Below, piece by piece: positions 58,101 to 64,000 of a stretch of DNA of 64,000 bases (positions are counted from its first letter, which is position 1; each line of letters begins with the position of its first letter). The DNA is taken from the NCBI RefSeq assembly GCF_019175385.1, contig NC_083340.1, positions 11,048,336-11,112,335 of the forward strand, written 5' to 3'. A program made the position numbers and the translations under genes. The DNA comes from Lycium barbarum. Taxonomy: Eukaryota; Streptophyta; Magnoliopsida; Solanales; Solanaceae. Under the pieces are notes generated by a model. The model worked only from the letters and a program-made list of their open reading frames with translations, did not search any database and had not been told where the DNA came from.

Positions 58101-61100
58101 TATCATGCGTAGATATCTTGGCATCCTAATATGCACATGAGTTATTTTAAAATCACATCGTGAAGTACTGTTCTGCTGTTTTGGGAGGTGGTTGTCGATT
58201 GCATTGGACTGTCTACTGTTGGTTTGTTGGTATTTAGTAGATAATGTTGGTCCTGTTTCAGCAAAAAATAAAAGTCTCGTGCACTGATTGGGGCAGTTGT
58301 TGGTTTAACTTAGCATAGTTTCCTTAGATTTTAACTAATAAAGATCAGTCGTGAACCATCTGCTTCAGGTTTAAGTGTAAGTAGTCTTTAGATGGTCTTA
58401 ATTGTGTAAGTGTTTGTTGCTATTTCATTTGTAATGATCTTGAACTTAAGGTTAATCAGTAAAATATCAATCTAATGAAGATTATTGTCTAGTTTAGCTT
58501 TTCAGTTCCATTTTGCTCAAGTTCAAGATGGTTTAGATAGGTATTGCTCATAACTTGAGTTCAAAGTTATTTTTTTTCTCCAATGGCCTGCTTGAAGAAT
58601 GATTTCCCAGTGCTTTTGAGTTTGGCAATATGTTCCAAAAGTCCTGAGTACTTCTGTTGCTGCCCCTGCTTCATTTTTTGAAATTTGCAGTTGTGATATG
58701 CAATCTTACTAGAAAAAACTTGAAATTAAAGAACTCTGAATGTTTAACTATAAGCCTTCTTTTCTTGCATGCAAGCATTTGTACCTAATGATTTTTGGTA
58801 GATCCTGCTTATTATTTTATGTTGCTTGTATGCAAGTATTCTTTTGAGACATAATCAGCCTTTTCCTATTTACATTATAATCTAAGTATGATCTTAGAGA
58901 TGTTGAGGTGACTCGATATGAAACAAGCTATTTAGATAAGTGCTGGTATGTTGATAAAAGGAAAATGAGGCAGACCATTTCTTACTCACAAACCGCGAGT
59001 TGTGTTCAATATGCGATAGATGTTTGCTTGATCTTTCCTTATTAAGAATGTTGACTGAAATTGTTCAAAATCTAGCACTAAGCTTCTGTTTTAAGACTAG
59101 AGTGGAATAGTGGGCATCCTGTTTGGGAATTTTTTTTTACTTTTCCTAAAAGTTATCTCTTGTGTGTTCACCCAAGAAAGTATTTCTAAAACTTGGTTGC
59201 TGGTTCCCTTGATTGCATTTTTTCCTACTATCCCAGTGGTTGAAATCTAAGGCAAACTTAGGGATTGGTTAAGCCTTTTTCGATAGCCTGCCATGCTTGG
59301 GGTTCTAGAAACCTTTTGATCTTGCGCGGCATCGAAAATATGAAGGTAGTAACCCCCTAAGTTTCCTTATTCCTTAAACCTTTAAAGACATAGTTGACCA
59401 CACTTTGAGAAGTTGCTGCTATGTTTACTCAGTGGTGCTACTGATGCCTTGACAAAACTGTTGCTTCTTTGCTACAATTTGAAGAGATCTCAGCTTTTAG
59501 CTAAGTTTTGCTGCAATTTTACTGCTGATTTGAAGTGCTAAATTTGAGGCGAACTGGTGAAATCAAGTTGTTTTGCCTCCAAGTCTTTACTGTTGCATCT
59601 GAATTGCTGCATACTTGAGTTATTACTATGCCTGGTGAACTTGTTGCTTAGCTGGAACCTGGGGGAAAATGGTGGCTGTTATGCTCAAATGCTCTTAAAG
59701 TCTGCTCCATCCCAAATACCCTTGGTTACTGTTTGATAAACTACTGGCTGATTATGAAAATTGCTGTTAAGCATTCTGTTGCTATTCAGAATAGCTATTG
59801 TGTTATATCTGAGAGCATAAATGGAAGTCGAGGAGCACTTATGGGATTGGTTATGCCTTTTTCGACAGCCTGCCATGCTTGGGGTTCTAGAAACCTTTTG
59901 ATCTTGCGCGGCATCAAAAATATGAAGGTAGTAACTCCCATTGTTGCCTAGTCTCCTCAAGCTTGAGATTCTGTGCATAAGTTAAAGTCTTGAACCATCA
60001 GGAGGCGGCTGTCTTGCATTTTAAAGAAGCCAATACTGCTCCCTCTTGAGTTTCTAGAAACTGTTTGCATTTGGCCCTTGGTATTGCATTTTGGATCCAA
60101 AAGTTTGGTCCATTTTGTTCTGGTCGTCTATTGCTGTTTGTTGCCTGGTGTTGCCTTTGCACGTGAGTATTCATTTGAGGAAAAGAAAGGCAACAATTTC
60201 TGACAAGAACAAATTCCTATACCTCCACGCTGCACTTAATAAAGCAAACAAGGGCCAATGCTGCTGTTTTGCATAAATAGCTGCTGCCGTGTTTCTTCTA
60301 AAAAAAAAAAAAACAGATACTACTCTAGCTGCATTTTGGCCATGCTGTTGATTTGTTTTTGCCACGAGTTACTGTATTCTAAACCTGAGTTGCTGCTGCA
60401 TTTGAACCTAAATTGCTGCTATATTTTGTGGCAAGGAGATACTGCATTTTGAGCCAACTTGTGGTTGCATATTTATACAAGACTGCTTGGTTTGTTGCTG
60501 TTACTTTGAAGCCCGATGCCATGTGTGATCTGTAATTGCCACGCATAAAAGGCTGAGTTGTTGCTATATGTTGAGTTGAGTTTTCTGCTATATTTTGCTA
60601 TATGTTGATTTTCGTGGCCAAACGCCTACTGACAGCTGAAGTATCTCTGTGTACTTTATTTTCTTCTTATCAATACGCATGATAAACTTTTCCCTTTCCA
60701 CTCCGTAGTTGTCTCATGGTACTCATGCTCCTCCATTAAAAAAAAAATTGCGGACTAGATGTGTTCCTTGTACCATATCGAGCAAGAAGACTTTGCACAC
60801 GAGCGCTTAACACTGAAAACGTAAGAATCTGTCTCATCCAGATGCTTAAGGATATATAGTTTTCGCTTAGCACTAAATAAACTTTTAAGAGAAAAAATAA
60901 GCGAGCAAACAAACAATACAATGAAAAGTAGGTCAGTTTTAGGATTTCTCCATATTTTGGTTGTCGCCTTTATGTATTTTGGTTGTCAATGTACTCACTT
61001 TTATTATTTTTTATGGAACTTGGACCTTTTATTTCCAAACTCAAGTGTCTCAATTAAATAGCTCGGATCCCTCTATCATAAGCTCGAATATGTTGCGTTA

Positions 61101-61311
61101 GGCCTACCTCTGGCATAAAGAGGTCCCTGCATATTAGGACGTGCTATTAATGTTTGTCTTATAAACTTTGTAAGTCATTTGCTGGCTTACTTGCTAAGTG
61201 ATTTACTGGAATTTATTTGTGATATGCTCGCTCTTAAATTTATTTGCGATTACTTGATGCTAAGAGAATTATTTGAATTTATTTTCTACCTGTTTAGTTT
61301 TAATTCTTTAG
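55168..61311 (+). other. Long non-coding leader of internal region B
   Basis: Same non-coding leader as in region A, including the triplicated module at about 57001-57101, 59251-59356 and 59846-59941. No supported ORF. Confidence 0.6.
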
Positions 61312-61314
61312 AGG

Positions 61315-62763
61315 TTGCCTAGCATTAAACACTGCATTGGCTGCGAATCTGCATTAAGGACGAGATACAATGGCAAAAGATATGAATCATTCAACATCGG
61401 TGTGGGATTGGTGCAAGCGCAAAATGAGGATAGCGAGAAGAATGTAGTACAAAGAAGCGTGTTGGTGAATTTGGGAAATACCTTCAGCCTTCTTCCTAAC
61501 ACAAGTTCGGCTTCCAGCTCAACCCAAAACATTTTCTTCACCATTTCTCCTCACCCAGCTCCTACATATACACCGCCAAGATACTCCATTAAACCAGAAG
61601 TTTTACAAGTCACGTTGATGCCTAATATCCAAAAGCCTGCACTTGCAGCACCCTTCACAGAAAACCAGCAAAATCAGCTAGCGGTATGCCCATACAAGAG
61701 ATTGAGAAATGAAACGAATGCAATCAATTGGGATGACTCGGATAGAGAGCTCCACAATTTAATGAGAATTGTCGAAGAAGAGATGCGGACAAGAAATGTC
61801 CAAAGTTTAAGATATGAAAACTTGTGCATGCTTCCAAATGTTGAGTTGCCGCCAGGATTCAAAGTGCCAAAATTCAACACCTTCAATAGCAGAGGAAATC
61901 CTATTACGCACTTGAAGGACTATTGTAGCAGATTAATGGGAATTGGACACGATGAAGCCATACGAATGAAATTGTTCATTCAGAGCCTATCAGGGTTAGA
62001 ATTAGATTGGTACACAGAACAAGACTTTCGCAAATGGTACACATGGGAGGACATGGCCCGCGACTTTGTAGAACATTTCAAATTTAACATCGGGGTTAGT
62101 CTGAACCTTTATGATATGCTTGAGATAGAAAGAATGCCACATGAGTCTTTTCAGGAATATGCCATCCGATGGAGATTGGAAGCTTCAAAGATACGCCCTC
62201 CATTACCTGAGAATGAGTTGATTTCAACTTTCATCCACATGCAAAAGGGCATATATTATGAAAAGTTGTTATGTGCGCGGTTACATGACTTCTCTGATCT
62301 AATTCAAATTGGAAAGCAAGTAGAAGCGGGCATTCAAGCAGAAAGAATTGTTGACACTTCATCAGTACAAGCTGAGACATTCAACAACTTGCAAGGCAAA
62401 AAGAGAGAAACCGACTCAGCTGTCAGGTCTACATATCAGCCGCAATCACGACAGAACTATCAAGTTTCGCGTGATCATATATCTCTTCACCAACGAGGCT
62501 TCCAATATCAAGCCGATCAAGCACAGTCTAGCTTACAACAGTCAGAGCACGTAAAATTCCGCACTTTTACTCCCCTTGAAGAGTCATTAACCAGCATATT
62601 TGAAAGAATGAAGGTCAAGGGACTCCTGAAGCCAAAGAAAGGATGGATCCCTAAAAGCCTACCGCCAGATTTTGATTGGTCCAAGAGTTGTGCTTACCAC
62701 TCTAATATTCCAGGTCATGACACGGAAATTGCCCGGCACTTAGGCATAAGATCCAGAACATGA
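61315..62763 (+). CDS. Ty3/gypsy gag-like protein, copy B
   Basis: Same 482-codon open frame as copy A, also beginning at TTG, with the first in-frame ATG at 61618. It differs from copy A in three residues by eye: Ala to Glu in the LDWYTEQ region, His to Arg three residues before the WYTWEDM motif, and His to Gln before SEHVKF. One silent change lies near 61401. The Glu in 'GLELDWYTEQ' fits the gag family better than the Ala of copy A. As in copy A, the frame ends before any protease. Domain content and caveats are those given for copy A. Confidence 0.7.
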   Translation: MPSIKHCIGCESALRTRYNGKRYESFNIGVGLVQAQNEDSEKNVVQRSVLVNLGNTFSLLPNTSSASSSTQNIFFTISPHPAPTYTPPRYSIKPEVLQVTLMPNIQKPALAAPFTENQQNQLAVCPYKRLRNETNAINWDDSDRELHNLMRIVEEEMRTRNVQSLRYENLCMLPNVELPPGFKVPKFNTFNSRGNPITHLKDYCSRLMGIGHDEAIRMKLFIQSLSGLELDWYTEQDFRKWYTWEDMARDFVEHFKFNIGVSLNLYDMLEIERMPHESFQEYAIRWRLEASKIRPPLPENELISTFIHMQKGIYYEKLLCARLHDFSDLIQIGKQVEAGIQAERIVDTSSVQAETFNNLQGKKRETDSAVRSTYQPQSRQNYQVSRDHISLHQRGFQYQADQAQSSLQQSEHVKFRTFTPLEESLTSIFERMKVKGLLKPKKGWIPKSLPPDFDWSKSCAYHSNIPGHDTEIARHLGIRSRT

Positions 62764-63092
62764 TCGAAAAGGACAAGATAAGCTTGCAACAAAATAAATT
62801 GTGCGACAATGATGGCCTCCAGTTGAAAATGCAATTATTGTTACCGGTGATCCATCAAAATTGGCACCGAGACATTTGAAAAGGAAGCGCGGAACTGAGT
62901 AAGATAATTGAAAGGATCTACTGTCACTAGCATTCTCCATCCAGTTGCCTCATGATCAACTTTCCTTCTTGTAATTTTGCTAAAACTTTGTATTATGAAC
63001 TACGTTCGACCTGATTCCTGTTAGTAGGGGGATACGTAGGCGCCCATGTTGGGTTCGGTCTTAATATAGTGAAAAATTCCATTTTTCCCACA

Positions 63093-63275
63093 AAGCAACA
63101 CTGGGGCAGCTTTGCAAATGACCTATCATTATTCGACAAAAGCATGAATCGAAAAGCAACACTGGGGCAGCTTTGCAAATGACCTATCATTATTCGACAA
63201 AAGCATGAATCGAAAAGCAACACTGGGGCAGCTTTGCAAATGGCCTATCATTATTCGATAAAAGCGTGAATCAAA
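63093..63275 (+). repeat. Three 61-bp tandem repeats, copy B
   Basis: Partner of 48177-48359, with the same three units and the same variants in unit three. Confidence 0.9.
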
Positions 63276-63696
63276 ATCTCGAGCAATATATTAGCGTCAC
63301 TAGATTGTTGCAATGCAATCACCTCAAGAAATGCAGATTCAACGCCAAAGCTTTGGTGTTCAGTGCAAGGCAACCATTTTATTTTACACTAACAAATCTT
63401 CTTTGAGTAACGCAGGGGCATATTTTAGCTATTTTTGAAGGATATCGCACAGTATCAAGTCGGCAATTGCAAGATTCAGATAGAGCAAAGGGCAAAGTCA
63501 ACTTAATACTAATTAAATTTGAAACTTACAAATTTCTTTGAGTGCAGGAACTTTTTTGGATGCAAATTTTGGCAGGGTAGAAGGTTCCCAAATCTTCGGC
63601 ATTACATCATGAATATTTACTGCTGCAAATTACGTACTGCGTCAAACTCATCTCACCGCACTAATTTTATTAAACATAAATCAAGCACTACATTTA

Positions 63697-63931
63697 GGCT
63701 CGTCCGCCTTTAATAGGACATTTTAGGCTCGTCCACCTTTAATAGGACATTTTAGGCTCGTCCGCCTTTAATAGGACATTTTGGGCTTGACCGCCTTTTA
63801 TATATCGCATGGGCTGTGCACCGCCCCTTTGAAATTTTTGCATAAGGCTGAGCACCGCCTTTTATATGTTGCGTGGGATGTGCACCGCCCCTTTGAAATT
63901 TTAGCATAAGACCGAGCACCGCCTTCTATCT
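63697..63931 (+). repeat. 29-bp repeats and first GCACCGCC-type units, copy B
   Basis: Partner of 48781-49015. The third 29-bp unit reads GGCTCGTCC here and GGTTCGTCC in copy A. The large array that follows in copy A lies outside the window. Confidence 0.85.
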
Positions 63932-64000
63932 CAATTTTATTCTGCTTTGTAATCTGAACTACGCTCGACCTGATTCCCGTGGGGATACGTAGGCAGCCTA

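Larger units (their letters stand above)
55168..64000 (+). mobile_element. Ogre/Tat-like internal region B (runs past window end)
   Basis: Contains the leader, the gag frame and the start of the 3' modules. From 55509 to the window end it matches 40597-49084 with about sixteen substitutions by eye and an A-run length change. The first ~340 bases after the primer site have no partner in region A, which is truncated there. The last bases end in the second 3' module motif. Confidence 0.8.

Overview
This is a plant nuclear window, almost certainly from the nightshade family (Solanaceae). The evidence is a gene closely resembling the petunia fertility-restorer PPR genes, the last exons of a CBL10-type calcium sensor, TS-type SINEs, and an Ogre/Tat-type retrotransposon with a TGTTGACACCC long terminal repeat and a tRNA-derived primer site. 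Species or genus cannot be resolved by reading alone. Everything here was read by eye; no alignment or database search was run.

Layout. (1) 1-10 kb, gene-bearing: the last three exons of a CBL10-like gene (367-913), a broken PPR fragment (1341-1830), an intact Rf-like P-type PPR gene (2882-4666), a LINE relic split by a SINE (5260-6020), one exon of a BTL3-like mitochondrial carrier (6602-6807), and a second, frameshifted copy of the CBL10 3' exons (8719-9276). A third scrap of the same CBL10 3' flank lies at 20760-20875, so the locus has been duplicated repeatedly. (2) 10-25 kb, intergenic: MITEs, CACTA-like ends, one possible small membrane-protein gene (14027-14491), and a minus-strand Helitron candidate (16112-20376) carrying three 180-bp tandem repeats and a terminal hairpin. 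(3) 25-40.6 kb, transposon-packed: an LTR-like relic, a LINE 3' end, a nearly full-length but decayed LINE (28092-35281), a solo LTR inserted inside a Stowaway-like MITE with a perfect 5-bp target duplication (35670-37308), a minus-strand LINE 3' end and a second Helitron 5' end. (4) 40.6-64 kb: two almost identical internal regions of an Ogre/Tat-like element flanking one shared LTR (internal A 40597-51814, LTR 51815-55146, internal B 55147 to the window end).

The Ogre/Tat-like element has a gag-like frame but no visible protease, reverse transcriptase or integrase, so it looks non-autonomous. Its 5.8-kb leader and its 3' region are built from repeated modules, including a satellite-like array of about fourteen 102-104-bp units. 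The LTR-internal-LTR-internal arrangement, with about sixteen substitutions seen over 8.5 kb, points to recent unequal recombination (or an assembly duplication).

Probable live genes are few: the PPR gene, the CBL10 3' end (its 5' exons lie outside the window), and possibly the small membrane ORF. The rest is mobile DNA and its wreckage.
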